NCBI GenBank assembly: GCA_030631415.1
Contig: DAOVLE010000044.1
Location: 1 to 27,307 of the forward strand
Direction: 5' to 3'
DNA from: JAAEQG01 sp023133475
GTDB taxonomy: Bacteria > Planctomycetota > Phycisphaerae > UBA1845
Length of the DNA: 27,307 nucleotides
The notes under the pieces are model-generated. The model made no database searches and was not told the DNA's origin. It was given only the letters and a program-made list of their open reading frames with translations. This document shows positions 7,604 to 16,489 of this stretch, in pieces (position 1 is the stretch's first letter; each line of letters opens with the position of its first letter). Position numbers and translations under genes: made by a program.

Positions 7604-7643
7604 AAAAGGGGTCGGGGCGCCAATAAGACTCCCGACCCCCTTT
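7604..7643. terminator. Hairpin between convergent genes, REP-like
   Basis: AAAAGGGGTCGGG (7604-7616) pairs with CCCGACCCCCTTT (7631-7643), leaving a 14-base loop. It lies between two converging genes (ending at 7590 and 7681), so it could act as a bidirectional terminator. The minus-strand reading of 7618-7643 (AAAGGGGGTCGGG then TCTTATTGGCG) also resembles the RAYT-leader repeat at 27101-27127, so it belongs to the same dispersed family. Confidence 0.6.
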
Positions 7644-7680
7644 ACCATCTTTCCCATCCCCGTCGTAGTTCAACGATTGC

Positions 7681-10551
7681 CTATTGTGGCCCGGTGCAGT
7701 AGCCGACGAACTCGCTGAAGTCGTCCAGGTCCACATCGTTGTCCTCATCGAGGTCGAACCGGGCACAGTTGCCGGTGACGGGGCCGCCAGCGTCGCCGGT
7801 GAAACACTGTTGCAGACGGGCGAAGTCACGGAGGTCGGCTCCGCTCGTGAGCGGAACAAACACGTTAGCCTGCAAAATGGCAAAATCTCGCAAATCGACC
7901 CGTCTGTCCCCGTTCAAATCAGCTTCCTTGCAGTAATCGGGGTCGTCTGGAGCTTCCGTCGCCGGACCCGCAAAGCAGGAGCCGATGAGCAAACTGAGGT
8001 CATCGAGATCCGTGTCACCATCGAGGTCGATGTCACCGCCCGAGCGATGGCCGGTCACCGTTGTCGTCGCCTGCGGCACCGGCGGCATATCTTCAACGTT
8101 GCCGACATTGTCCACGCCGATCGAGTAGAACTCGTAACTGCTGCCGACTTCACCTGGAAAATAGGCCCAGGTATCGGTTCCCGAGTGCCAGGGTTCAGCC
8201 GGGCCGCCGTCAACGCTAACGTAGATGTGATACTGTGCCAATCCCGAGCCTGATTCGTCGTCCGCACCTGCCCATCGCAGAACGAATGGGGTCATGCTCT
8301 CCGCCGGCAACGTCTGCACAGTTGTGACCGGGGCGCCGGAGTCGATGGTATTGAATACCTCATTCGTCTCGATCGGGTCGTTGTAGTCGAAAACGATCGA
8401 CGCCTGGTTCCAGATGATGGTGCCCGTCGGCGTGCTCGGGTAGGGCTCGATCGTAAACTCGACAAACCCCTCACCACGCCCGGTTTCGTCATTCGGCGGC
8501 AGAAAGCCCAGTGTTGGATCCCAGGGCAACTGCATAGTCTTCGGATCAAGGGCACGCAGGCTGAACCGCACTTCACGCGTCTCGAGATCAACCCCGGCGA
8601 TCACCTCAACGAGGACACCGTGCTGGTCAAATACGTCAACCACGGTGTGATACGACGACCGATCCGGCGGCACTTCGATCGTGGTGTCACCGAAATGGAT
8701 TCGACCAATGCGGAGGGTCGTTGGATCCAGCGCGGGGTCGAGCGCATCGGTAATGTATATCTCTGCCGCTGGGGCAGTCGCTTCTGGTAGATTTTCAAAA
8801 TCAATGTGATAAGGCAACGGTTTTGCGCTATCGACAAAAATGTCCTCGCCAAACCCACCGGCGCCGACCTTCTCGTTAGGATCCCAGGCTTGGATGATCT
8901 CCGTCTCTGCGGACGATGTTGTATCATCGCCGTGTGCGTCGTCGGGCAGAAGCATCCAGTCACACACGCCAACGTGGCAAATGCCGACACATACCCAATT
9001 CAAAACCCCAGTCCAGCCCAAAACGGTATGGCAAAAAACATGGCAGCCGGCAGCACACACGACATGGCCAAAGATACTCCTTTCGCCGCGCCGAGTTAAG
9101 CCACTGAGGAAGTCATCGAACCGAGCGTGCATTAGCTCCCACCAAAGATCTTGATCCGCGGCAAGTTCGAGAACCTCTTCGGGGGTTTCGGGATCTGACA
9201 ACAGCCCGAGCCGAAAAACCTCGCACATCTCGAAGTAAGGGCCATCACGGTACTCCTCCCTGGAGAAAGCCGCTGCGGTAGCACTAAAACGGACGAGGCC
9301 ATGCCCTGGGAAAGAAGTGTTCGCCACAAAGGAGATCGGAATTGATCGAGACTCAGCAGGACGAACATCGACGTAGAATAGTGCGAATCCCTCGTACGGA
9401 CCTGATGTTTGCTCAACTGATCCATCCGGAAAATTATCTGCCCATATCTCAACATTGGGATCCTTAGGTATCATCACTTGCACTTGCACCACAGGAATAT
9501 CGACATTTCCCGTGTTCCGAATTCGGACCACACCTTTGCCTACCGCTCCGCCACGGACAGCGGCTGGAAACTCCATCTGCAACTCGAGAAACCGCATGTC
9601 AGTTGGCTCTGCCACTTCGAGGCCTTCCGTCAAGACCGCCTCTACCCCACCTGGCTCGCTTGCGACAACGTCATAGAGGCCCATCTCGGCGTTCGACATA
9701 TCGAACTTGGCCAAGGCCGTGGCTGGGTCGAGAAACTCAATGGTTTCCGGGGTGTATGCGTCGTCGGTAAGCCGATCGATCAAAACGTAGGTGGTTTCAT
9801 CGGTGAGCCTGGCCCCGTTGATTTGCAGCGTGGCCGTCCCCGCTCCGATGACGCCGGGTTCTACCGACCGAAGCCCGAAAGGCAAGTCCTCCGCCAGGAT
9901 CGTATAGCTGGTGGCGGCGGCGGGGTCGCTTTCGGCCGTGTGGCGGAGCATGATGTAATAGGTTCCCGCCTCGGTGTTGGGGATGATCAGCTCTTGATCC
10001 GGTGCTGACGGATTGTCGAATACGAAGTCAGCATCGGCGTCCGTGGGCAGTTGACCGAGGCTGGCGTAAAGCTCGGTCCAGGCCGTCTCGCTGGCGTGAT
10101 CCAGGCTGATCCGCACCGTCAGGTCCGGCGGTGTGGTCAGGCGGAAGTAGACCTCTTCGCCAATCTCGATTGTGTCAGAGAACGACACGCCTAGCTCCAG
10201 GATCTGGATCAGAAAAGCCGAGGTCTCCCGGGAAATGGCGTCGGTCACCTCCACCGGATTCACCTGGTCGCTGAAGACGGAGACCTCTCGAGAGATGGCG
10301 TCCGTCGCTTCCGACGGCTCGGCTGGATTGTTATGAACGCTCACTTCGCGGGAGATGGCATCCGTTGGCGGGAGCACTTCAGCTTCAACTTCAACATAGA
10401 CGCTGATCTCGCGTGAGATCGCGTCGGTAGGCCCCTCCTGGGCCCCAACAGTGGCTGTCAGCAACAGCAGCAGCACCGTCGAGACCGGCAGTCGCCAACG
10501 GGGCGGGTAGCCAAGGCCTCTTGGTATGTAAATTTTTGGGGTGTATTTCAT
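7681..10551 (-). CDS. Large secreted multidomain protein with dockerin-like C-terminus
   Basis: From ATG 10551 the product is 956 residues; a GTG at 10563 is also possible. A signal peptide (about 1-37, hydrophobic VSTVLLLLLTATVGAQ) is followed by four spaced TDAISRE repeats (42, 63, 83, 103). Next come a pre-peptidase-C-terminal-like beta domain (about 115-215) and an IPT/TIG-like domain (215-305). A Cys-rich hydrophobic patch lies at about 494-532. A DUF7619-like repeat domain begins WDPNEKVG (about 552-737), followed by an Ig/FN3-like domain (752-833). Several EF-hand-type repeats follow, such as DLDGDTDLDD, DLNGDRRVDLRD and DLDEDNDVDLDD (836-956), resembling dockerin type I calcium loops. 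The protein ends in TGPQ. It is probably a calcium-binding extracellular or cell-surface protein. No enzymatic domain was seen. Confidence 0.85.
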   Translation of the reverse strand: MKYTPKIYIPRGLGYPPRWRLPVSTVLLLLLTATVGAQEGPTDAISREISVYVEVEAEVLPPTDAISREVSVHNNPAEPSEATDAISREVSVFSDQVNPVEVTDAISRETSAFLIQILELGVSFSDTIEIGEEVYFRLTTPPDLTVRISLDHASETAWTELYASLGQLPTDADADFVFDNPSAPDQELIIPNTEAGTYYIMLRHTAESDPAAATSYTILAEDLPFGLRSVEPGVIGAGTATLQINGARLTDETTYVLIDRLTDDAYTPETIEFLDPATALAKFDMSNAEMGLYDVVASEPGGVEAVLTEGLEVAEPTDMRFLELQMEFPAAVRGGAVGKGVVRIRNTGNVDIPVVQVQVMIPKDPNVEIWADNFPDGSVEQTSGPYEGFALFYVDVRPAESRSIPISFVANTSFPGHGLVRFSATAAAFSREEYRDGPYFEMCEVFRLGLLSDPETPEEVLELAADQDLWWELMHARFDDFLSGLTRRGERSIFGHVVCAAGCHVFCHTVLGWTGVLNWVCVGICHVGVCDWMLLPDDAHGDDTTSSAETEIIQAWDPNEKVGAGGFGEDIFVDSAKPLPYHIDFENLPEATAPAAEIYITDALDPALDPTTLRIGRIHFGDTTIEVPPDRSSYHTVVDVFDQHGVLVEVIAGVDLETREVRFSLRALDPKTMQLPWDPTLGFLPPNDETGRGEGFVEFTIEPYPSTPTGTIIWNQASIVFDYNDPIETNEVFNTIDSGAPVTTVQTLPAESMTPFVLRWAGADDESGSGLAQYHIYVSVDGGPAEPWHSGTDTWAYFPGEVGSSYEFYSIGVDNVGNVEDMPPVPQATTTVTGHRSGGDIDLDGDTDLDDLSLLIGSCFAGPATEAPDDPDYCKEADLNGDRRVDLRDFAILQANVFVPLTSGADLRDFARLQQCFTGDAGGPVTGNCARFDLDEDNDVDLDDFSEFVGYCTGPQ

Positions 10552-10703
10552 GGTATTTCTCACCCTATCTTTCGTCGTGAGGGTTTTGGGCGGTTCGCCT
10601 GTATGCTCACAGTCGGCACGGCGACACCGCCCTCAGTCATGCTACGCAACAAGTACGAACACGCGGAAATCGCGTTTTTTTGTCTCTGTTCGTGGCGTAG
10701 CGG
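10552..10703. other. Intergenic region between two secreted-protein genes
   Basis: About 150 bases between the minus-strand 436-aa gene and the minus-strand 956-aa gene. It presumably holds the promoter and leader of the latter; AGGGTGAG lies shortly upstream of its start. No terminator hairpin was identified. Confidence 0.4.
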
Positions 10704-12014
10704 CTACTCCTCGGTTTTTTCTTCCTGGCCCTTGTCTTCCTCTTCCTTGTCGCCGCGGGCGCCGGGGTCATAGGTCCGCGCTTGCATGACCGAGAAGCCG
10801 CTGCTCAGTTCCACATAGGCGTGCCACAAGGACGTGGTGTCGTCACCACTAACGCGACCCGCTTCGACGGTGAAGTCCTCACCCAACTTGGGTACAATGC
10901 GAACCACGACACGCCAGTTGCCGGGCACGTTCGTGGTTTCGACAGCGATCAGCTCGACCGGCATGGGTGTTTGGTCCAGCGTTACGTCCGCGCGAGGGAA
11001 GCTGAGGCTTGCCCTGGGATCGGTGGGCACATCCAGGCCACCGACGGACAGAATGCGAAGCGACGGTGCGGTCTCCGCGGGCCAAACCGTCGCGGTTTCG
11101 CCGGGGAAATCCTGGGTGAAAGCAGGACTTCCCGGGTCGTCCAGGTCGATCAAATTGGCTTCGACGCGGATGCGACCCTTGCCAGTGCCGCTGCTGTCTG
11201 CACGTAGCGTACCGGTCCCAACGATCTCATCGGCGACGAGTCGGATGGCTCCACCACTACCATATTTCTGGCCGCCCGCGGCGTTGGCATGGATTTGACC
11301 ATTGATGACTATGCTTCCTGTGGCTGCGATCAGAATGGCACCCCCGCCAGAACCACCACCGGTGTAACCATGCCGTGCGCCGCCAGAACCACCAATCAAC
11401 GGTATGATCGCTACATTCCCGTAAGTAGGAGCAACCGGGACATAATAAGTGTTCCCCGGAGTAGCATAACTCGCTTCTCCCCCATACCGAGAGTCGCCGT
11501 ATAAAATCGATCCGCCGCCCGGGCCGAAGCCTGCACTACCCTGGTAGCCGGTCCCCAAGTACGCGCCGCCGCCACGGAAACCTCCAGGCCCGGGTTCATT
11601 GAAGAAGCCGTCGGTGGTGCCGTCCAGGTCGATAATTCCGTTAATGTACACATCACCGGAGACCAGCCACACGACCGGCGCCCGCGACGGATGGTTCGAG
11701 AAAGTCACGGTAACGCCTTGGTCAATCGTTACCCCATCGTACTTGAACACGACCGCCCATTTCTCATAATCGTACACTCCTCCCCCCAGCACGGCGGGGG
11801 GCTCATCCCATTGTCGATTCACCGCCTGAGCAAGATCGACTGTGATATCCCCGTATGGATGAAAGTCATCGTCCGTCCCGTAGGCCCCGGGAACGACGAT
11901 TTGGCCAGACGCCGGCGCGGCTGCCCCCAGCACGGCGAACATCCCAGCCGCCAGCAGCGAAATCGAACCTCGCCCACACCAACCTGTCAGTTTAGCCCAA
12001 TTGCGGCTCGTCAT
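10704..12014 (-). CDS. Secreted Gly-rich beta-repeat protein
   Basis: ATG at 12014 has AAGGAGG seven bases upstream; a GTG at 12017 is an alternative start. The 436-residue product begins with a signal peptide (about 1-37, ending near ASGQ). It continues with a domain containing GVTIDQGVTVTFSN and VSGDVYINGIIDLDG, and then a Gly-rich region with GGSGGG and GAILIAATGSIVINGQIHAN. This pattern of short strands and Gly-rich loops is typical of secreted right-handed beta-helix-like proteins. The C-terminus is a charged tail KEEEDKGQEEKTEE. A VVWLVSGDV/IDLDG-type start also resembles the beta blocks of the two larger proteins at 19622 and 24633, so these may be distant relatives. It is transcribed ahead of the 956-aa gene, but the 150-base gap makes an operon uncertain. 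Confidence 0.75.
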   Translation of the reverse strand: MTSRNWAKLTGWCGRGSISLLAAGMFAVLGAAAPASGQIVVPGAYGTDDDFHPYGDITVDLAQAVNRQWDEPPAVLGGGVYDYEKWAVVFKYDGVTIDQGVTVTFSNHPSRAPVVWLVSGDVYINGIIDLDGTTDGFFNEPGPGGFRGGGAYLGTGYQGSAGFGPGGGSILYGDSRYGGEASYATPGNTYYVPVAPTYGNVAIIPLIGGSGGARHGYTGGGSGGGAILIAATGSIVINGQIHANAAGGQKYGSGGAIRLVADEIVGTGTLRADSSGTGKGRIRVEANLIDLDDPGSPAFTQDFPGETATVWPAETAPSLRILSVGGLDVPTDPRASLSFPRADVTLDQTPMPVELIAVETTNVPGNWRVVVRIVPKLGEDFTVEAGRVSGDDTTSLWHAYVELSSGFSVMQARTYDPGARGDKEEEDKGQEEKTEE

Positions 12015-12157
12015 CACAACACCTCCTTTTCCAGAACTTAACTTCCCGAAGAACTACCGCCCGGCTCCGTTGCCGGGTGTTTTCGTTACCTGACTCCCGT
12101 CGCCGTCGGCCGCCGCCGACCATCATGCCAACGCCTGCGGATGACGGCGAGTTTCAT

Positions 12158-12178
12158 TAGATATGCTGTCCCCCGATT
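12158..12178. repeat. Short dispersed repeat, copy 2 (TGTCCCCCGATT motif)
   Basis: Identical to 6208-6228 except for two bases in the middle; same orientation. The flanking sequences of the two copies do not match. Confidence 0.6.
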
Positions 12179-12437
12179 TATGTCTTCCATAGTTGGCTTT
12201 CGGTTCCATCGAAGCGTCCGATGCCGGCCGAAGCTGTCGCCTCCTGCCGCTCGAACTGGTGAACTTGGTGAGGCAACCCGCTTGCTCTCATCCCGTATGT
12301 CAGCGAAAACGGGCCTGAATCAGCGCAGCATTTTCTTGGCGCCACGGGGATTGGGCTTATCGGACATTGGTGCGGGGGGACGCGAATACTGACGCGACTC
12401 ATGTTCCCAGAGGGCTAAAGGGCTTGTCGATTTAGTC

Positions 12438-12502
12438 TGTAGCGTCGCCCCTTGTGGGCGGCGCACCTGTGTTTTTCGTCACCCACAAGGGGTGACGCTA
12501 CA
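12438..12502. repeat. Long palindromic repeat
   Basis: Left arm TGTAGCGTCGCCCCTTGTGG (from 12438) is complementary to the right arm around 12479-12502, which contains CCACAAGGGGTGACGCTACA, with one mismatch over about 20 pairs. A loop of about 20 bases with a T run lies between them. It is 150 bases before the sigma factor start, and is either a mobile REP-type palindrome or a structure in the leader. Confidence 0.75.
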
Positions 12503-12650
12503 TTGGGAATCGCCACGGACGATTTAATCGACAGCAGAGCATGGCCACACCCCGGTGGGAAGCCACCCCGCTTGTGGCCTTTGCCCTTGTCGGCGATAAT
12601 CGTCCCAGCACGACGCACAGTTTTTTCGAGGTTTTGGCGAGATTCTGCTA

Positions 12651-13265
12651 ATGGGCGAGAAAAACGGGCCATCCGGCGAGCGGGACGAAAACAGACTCCC
12701 TGACACGTCAACCAGCCCGCCCGGCGACTTGCCGAACGTGATGATGGCCGTCTACGACGAACTCCGGCGAATCGCGGCAAACCAGCTCCGGCATGAGCGG
12801 GTCGGGCATACGTTGCAGACGACTGCTTTGGTGAACGAAGCTTACGTGCGGCTCTCCAAACGCGAGGGCCACAAATGGTCCAGCAAGGCCGACTTCTGTG
12901 CGGCGGCAGCCCAGGCGATTCGGCGGGTCCTGATCGACCACGCCCGGGCACGGCGGGCAGCCAAACGCGGCGGGCCCGATGCCCAGCGTGTCGAGCTCGA
13001 CGGAACCGTCCTGGCGATGCCAAAGTCGAATGTAGACCTCCTGGACCTCGACGGAGCCCTGCGGCGGCTGGCTGCGTTGTCCGAACGGCAGGCCCGCGTC
13101 GTGGAGCTGCGCTTTTTCGGTGGACTTTCTGAAGAAGAAACTGCGCTTGCCATGGGCGTTTCACGCCGAACCGTACAGAACGACTGGCGAGGGGCGCGGG
13201 CCTGGCTGCGCCGCGAGCTTGGTGGAAGCTCTCCACCAGCGTCTGACTCGACCGTGACCGCATGA
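12651..13265 (+). CDS. ECF sigma factor of the planctomycete kinase-linked type
   Basis: The 204-residue protein resembles the ECF subfamily found beside Ser/Thr kinases in planctomycetes. Region 2 (about 33-105) contains VYDELRRIAANQLRHER, HTLQTTALVNEAYVRL and RRVLIDHARARRA, typical hallmarks of this subfamily. Region 4 (about 135-192) has the HTH LSEEETALAMGVSRRTVQNDW, which reads the -35 element. The ATG at 12651 gives a slightly extended N-terminus; internal Met31/32 would cut into the first helix. No strong ribosome binding site is visible. The stop overlaps the kinase start in ATGA, so the two are almost certainly co-translated and the kinase may control this sigma factor. No anti-sigma gene is present. 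Confidence 0.9.
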   Translation: MGEKNGPSGERDENRLPDTSTSPPGDLPNVMMAVYDELRRIAANQLRHERVGHTLQTTALVNEAYVRLSKREGHKWSSKADFCAAAAQAIRRVLIDHARARRAAKRGGPDAQRVELDGTVLAMPKSNVDLLDLDGALRRLAALSERQARVVELRFFGGLSEEETALAMGVSRRTVQNDWRGARAWLRRELGGSSPPASDSTVTA

Positions 13266-16200
13266 CACCAGAGCAGCACGAAAAAGCGATGCAGGTTTTC
13301 AACGAGGCGGTCGGCCTCGCCGTCGAGGACCGCGCCGACTTCGTGGACGATGCATGTGGCGGCGACACCGTTGTCATAACCGAGGTCGATTCACTGCTTG
13401 CGCACGACGCGGACCCGGGGACGACAATCGACTCGCCGGTGCTCGGCTCAGGCTTCAACGTGAACCAGTTCGCCGATTCTGCAACCCCCGAGCACGAACG
13501 TCCGCAACGAATCGGCTCCTACCGCATCCTGGACACTCTCGGCGAAGGGGGCATGGGCATCGTCTACCTGGCGGAGCAGACGAAGCCTGTTCGGCGACGG
13601 GTGGCTCTCAAGCTCATCAAGCCGGGCATGGACTCGCGGGAGGTGATCGCCCGTTTCGAGTCCGAACGACAAGCCCTCGCAATGATGAGCCACCCGAACG
13701 TCGCCCGCGTGTTCGATGCCGGTGTCAGCGAGCAAGGCCGCCCCTATTTCGTGATGGAACTCGTGGAGGGCTTGTCCATCACGCAGCACTGCGACCGACA
13801 GCGCCTGTCGATCGAAGAGCGAATCAACCTCTTCATCCGCGTCTGCGAAGCCGTGCAGCATGCTCATCAGAAGGGAATCATCCATCGAGACCTGAAGCCC
13901 GGGAATATCCTGGTCGAGCACGGCAACGGGGAGGCCACGCCGAAGATAATAGATTTCGGGGTGGCCAAGGCGACCGATCAGCGACTGACCGAGAAGACGC
14001 TTTTCACCCGCCAGGGGCAGCTTGTCGGCACGCCGGAGTACATGAGCCCGGAGCAGGCCGATTCGTCCGCGCGGGACATCGATACGCGAAGCGACATCTA
14101 TTCGTTGGGTGTCCTGCTGTACGAATTGCTCACTGGCAGCCGGCCGTTCGATTCGCAATCGTTTCGACAGGCTGGGCTTGCTGAGATCGCGCGCACGATC
14201 CGCGAATCGGAGCCGCCCAAGCCCAGCACACGGCTATCCAGTCTTTTCGCCGGCGAGGCTGAGACGGTGACGACGTCGGCCGACAGTCGGCGTACCGATG
14301 CGCGTTCGCTCGTGCGTCGCGTGCGGGGCGATCTCGATTGGATCGTGATGAAATGCCTGGAGAAGGACCGTGAGCGCCGCTACGAGACCCCGCACACGCT
14401 GGCGGAGGAGTTGCGACGCCACCTGAACAACGAGCCGGTCGCGGCCGGCCCGCCGAGCGCCACCTACCGTCTGTGCAAGTACGCCAAGCGGAACAAGGGG
14501 CTGCTGACCGGACTGGCGGCGGTGTTCGTTGCGCTGTCACTCGGGCTCGCGGGGACCACGGTCGCCTGGCAAAAGGCACAGAGCGAAGCCACCCAAGCAC
14601 TCGAGAGTCAAGGTGCCCTGCTTAGAGAAATGCTGGCGCCAATCGACCGGGATATTGCACAATCCCGCGATACAACGCTGCTGAAGGAGATGATCAACAC
14701 TGCCATCAGCCATCTTGAGGACAACCCACACAGCCGCCCCGAAATGGCTGCGGCGCTGAAAGTCACCTTGGGACGAGCGCTGTACACGATAGGTCACGAC
14801 AAGCGAGCCGAGTCGTTCCTGATGGACGGGCTGGGTATCTTGAGAGAGCATCTCGGCGACAATCACCCCGAGGTTGTACGAGGCATGATCGATCTTGGGC
14901 TCCTGCGTCTCGCGCAGACTGACTACGCAGGCGCCGAGCGGCTATTCCAACAGGCTATCGACGCCACCAAGCGGAAGTCAGCCGAGAATTCCGACCGAAT
15001 CGCCGAGTGTCTCTTCTGCCTCGCGGAGACACGCCGTCAGCAACAGGGCGATTCAGCGGCTGCACCGTTATATGAACGGGCCGAGAAAATCTGGCGAGAG
15101 CTGTACGGCGACCAGCACCCCAGAGTCGCAAGGTGCCTGACAATTAGGGCCGATGCTCTGCGCCGCAGTGGTGATGCCCGGGAAGCAGTCAACGTGTTGC
15201 GCGAGGCGCTGGGCGTGTATGAGAATACCCTGGGCGAACAACACTCCCTGACCGCCAGGGCACGTGACCGCCTCGTGGCGATCCTGCTGCAACTGGAGGA
15301 GTTCGACGAGGTCTCAACTATCCATGAGCAGAACCTGACGGAACTGCGCAAGCAACTCGACGACTATCTTGTGAGGTGGGCCGGATCCGCCAATGCTCAC
15401 GCCGCCACCGCGGTTTGGGCCGACGATTGGGATCGTGGAATCGAACTCGCTCGTGAGGTATTCAATGCCTGCAGCAGCTTTCTGGGTGAAGAACACCAGC
15501 AAACGAAGAACGCCAAGGGCAATCTAGCCCAGGCGCTGATGGGTGCAGAGAGGTACGCCGAGGCGGAACCCCTGTTGAGGCAGCGCCTCAAGGAGTGCCG
15601 AGAAGACCCCGGAGAGGATCATCCGTTCACGTTGACCGTGATGAACAACCTCGGATACGCGCTGAACTCGATGGAGGGCAAGCAGGCGGAAGCCGAGTCC
15701 GTTTATCGAGAGTGTTTGGCGTTGCAACGCCGCGTGCACGGCGATGAGCATTGGGGTGTTTTCGTATCGACGCAACAGCTTGGGCATATTACGTACGCAC
15801 AGGGCAAGCTGGTTGATGCCGAGCGCTTCTACCGTGAAGCCGTGATCTACCTTGAAGAATACCGGCCAGAGGAAACGTCACTCATCGCGGTCTACCTGGG
15901 CAACCTCGGCAAGGTGCTCCGCCTGCAAAAGGATTGGGCAAAAGCCGAAGCCGTGTATCGCAAGCTCCTCGACCTGCGGCAGACCACAACGCCCGAGACG
16001 GAAGCCGACATCGCCGCCACGCAGAGCCGGCTGGGGCTCTGCCTTGTCAGGCAGGAACGATACGACGAGGCGGAACCATTTCTGCTGGATGCATACGCGC
16101 AATCGGATGGCGACCTCGATACACGCGACAGCCCCAAGCGCACAACCCTCAAACGGATCATAGAGTTGTACGAAGCGTGGGGCGCGGCGGATGAGACCGC

Positions 16201-16276
16201 GGAATGGCAAGCCAGGCTGCCGCCGATTGGAGCAAGCGGCGAGCCACCTGCCGAACCGGCTCCAAATGGGCACTGA
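13262..16276 (+). CDS. Transmembrane Ser/Thr protein kinase with TPR repeats
   Basis: This is a 1004-residue Hanks-type kinase. After an 85-residue N-terminal segment come the Gly loop GEGGMGIVYLAE (94-105), the ATP-binding Lys in VALKLI (K117), the catalytic HRDLKPGN (208-215), the metal-binding DFG (231-233) and the activation-segment end GTPEYMSPEQA. All key residues are present, so it should be active. A membrane helix (about 413-436, LLTGLAAVFVALSLGLAG) follows, and the remaining 550 residues consist mainly of tetratricopeptide repeats (pattern GxxHPxT...NLAxxL...YxEAExL), outside the membrane if the kinase is cytoplasmic. The TPR part probably binds a partner. The four-base overlap with the ECF sigma gene suggests a signalling pair in which the kinase modulates the sigma factor; this is inference. 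Confidence 0.92.
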   Translation: MTPEQHEKAMQVFNEAVGLAVEDRADFVDDACGGDTVVITEVDSLLAHDADPGTTIDSPVLGSGFNVNQFADSATPEHERPQRIGSYRILDTLGEGGMGIVYLAEQTKPVRRRVALKLIKPGMDSREVIARFESERQALAMMSHPNVARVFDAGVSEQGRPYFVMELVEGLSITQHCDRQRLSIEERINLFIRVCEAVQHAHQKGIIHRDLKPGNILVEHGNGEATPKIIDFGVAKATDQRLTEKTLFTRQGQLVGTPEYMSPEQADSSARDIDTRSDIYSLGVLLYELLTGSRPFDSQSFRQAGLAEIARTIRESEPPKPSTRLSSLFAGEAETVTTSADSRRTDARSLVRRVRGDLDWIVMKCLEKDRERRYETPHTLAEELRRHLNNEPVAAGPPSATYRLCKYAKRNKGLLTGLAAVFVALSLGLAGTTVAWQKAQSEATQALESQGALLREMLAPIDRDIAQSRDTTLLKEMINTAISHLEDNPHSRPEMAAALKVTLGRALYTIGHDKRAESFLMDGLGILREHLGDNHPEVVRGMIDLGLLRLAQTDYAGAERLFQQAIDATKRKSAENSDRIAECLFCLAETRRQQQGDSAAAPLYERAEKIWRELYGDQHPRVARCLTIRADALRRSGDAREAVNVLREALGVYENTLGEQHSLTARARDRLVAILLQLEEFDEVSTIHEQNLTELRKQLDDYLVRWAGSANAHAATAVWADDWDRGIELAREVFNACSSFLGEEHQQTKNAKGNLAQALMGAERYAEAEPLLRQRLKECREDPGEDHPFTLTVMNNLGYALNSMEGKQAEAESVYRECLALQRRVHGDEHWGVFVSTQQLGHITYAQGKLVDAERFYREAVIYLEEYRPEETSLIAVYLGNLGKVLRLQKDWAKAEAVYRKLLDLRQTTTPETEADIAATQSRLGLCLVRQERYDEAEPFLLDAYAQSDGDLDTRDSPKRTTLKRIIELYEAWGAADETAEWQARLPPIGASGEPPAEPAPNGH

Positions 16277-16290
16277 CCCCGCTCGCCTGC

Positions 16291-16480
16291 GAGACCATGT
16301 TATCAGTTGGTGAAACGGAAGCGGGCTCTGTCGGGGAGCACCCCGCCAGGGATAGCCGGTGGGGTGTGCGACCAATGGTCATGGGGGCGAACCTCATGAT
16401 TCGCCCTCACACCCTTTCTTTACCATTCGGAGCATTCCCCTAACCGACGAGGGCATTTGTCCAATTCACGCTGAACCAGT
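16291..16480. repeat. Partial inverted copy of the MITE-like element
   Basis: The reverse complement of this stretch matches 4112-4345 with scattered substitutions and lacks the roughly 45-bp hairpin insertion. It retains the outer inverted-repeat end (CTGGTTCAGCGTGAATTGG at its right edge) but stops at GAGACC, 15 bases after the kinase stop, so the inner third and the second terminal repeat are missing. It lies between the kinase gene and the convergent OmpA-type gene. The frame open through it continues the kinase shadow frame and is not a gene. Confidence 0.85.
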
Positions 16481-16489
16481 GCACTTTGC

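Larger units (their letters stand above)
12015..12650. other. Intergenic region with repeats, no gene seen
   Basis: This 636-base gap lies between divergent genes and must contain both promoters. It holds the second copy of the 21-bp TGTCCCCCGATT repeat and a long inverted repeat, listed separately. Open frames in it are short and lack ribosome binding sites. Confidence 0.5.

Noticed and set aside
12415..13458. 347-codon minus frame opposite the sigma factor and kinase start
   Set aside because: It is a shadow of the GC-rich sigma and kinase genes, which have clear family motifs; its product is Arg/Ser/Pro-rich without recognisable domains.
13448..14158. 236-codon minus frame opposite the kinase domain
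   Set aside because: It lies wholly antisense to conserved kinase motifs and has no ribosome binding site or family resemblance.
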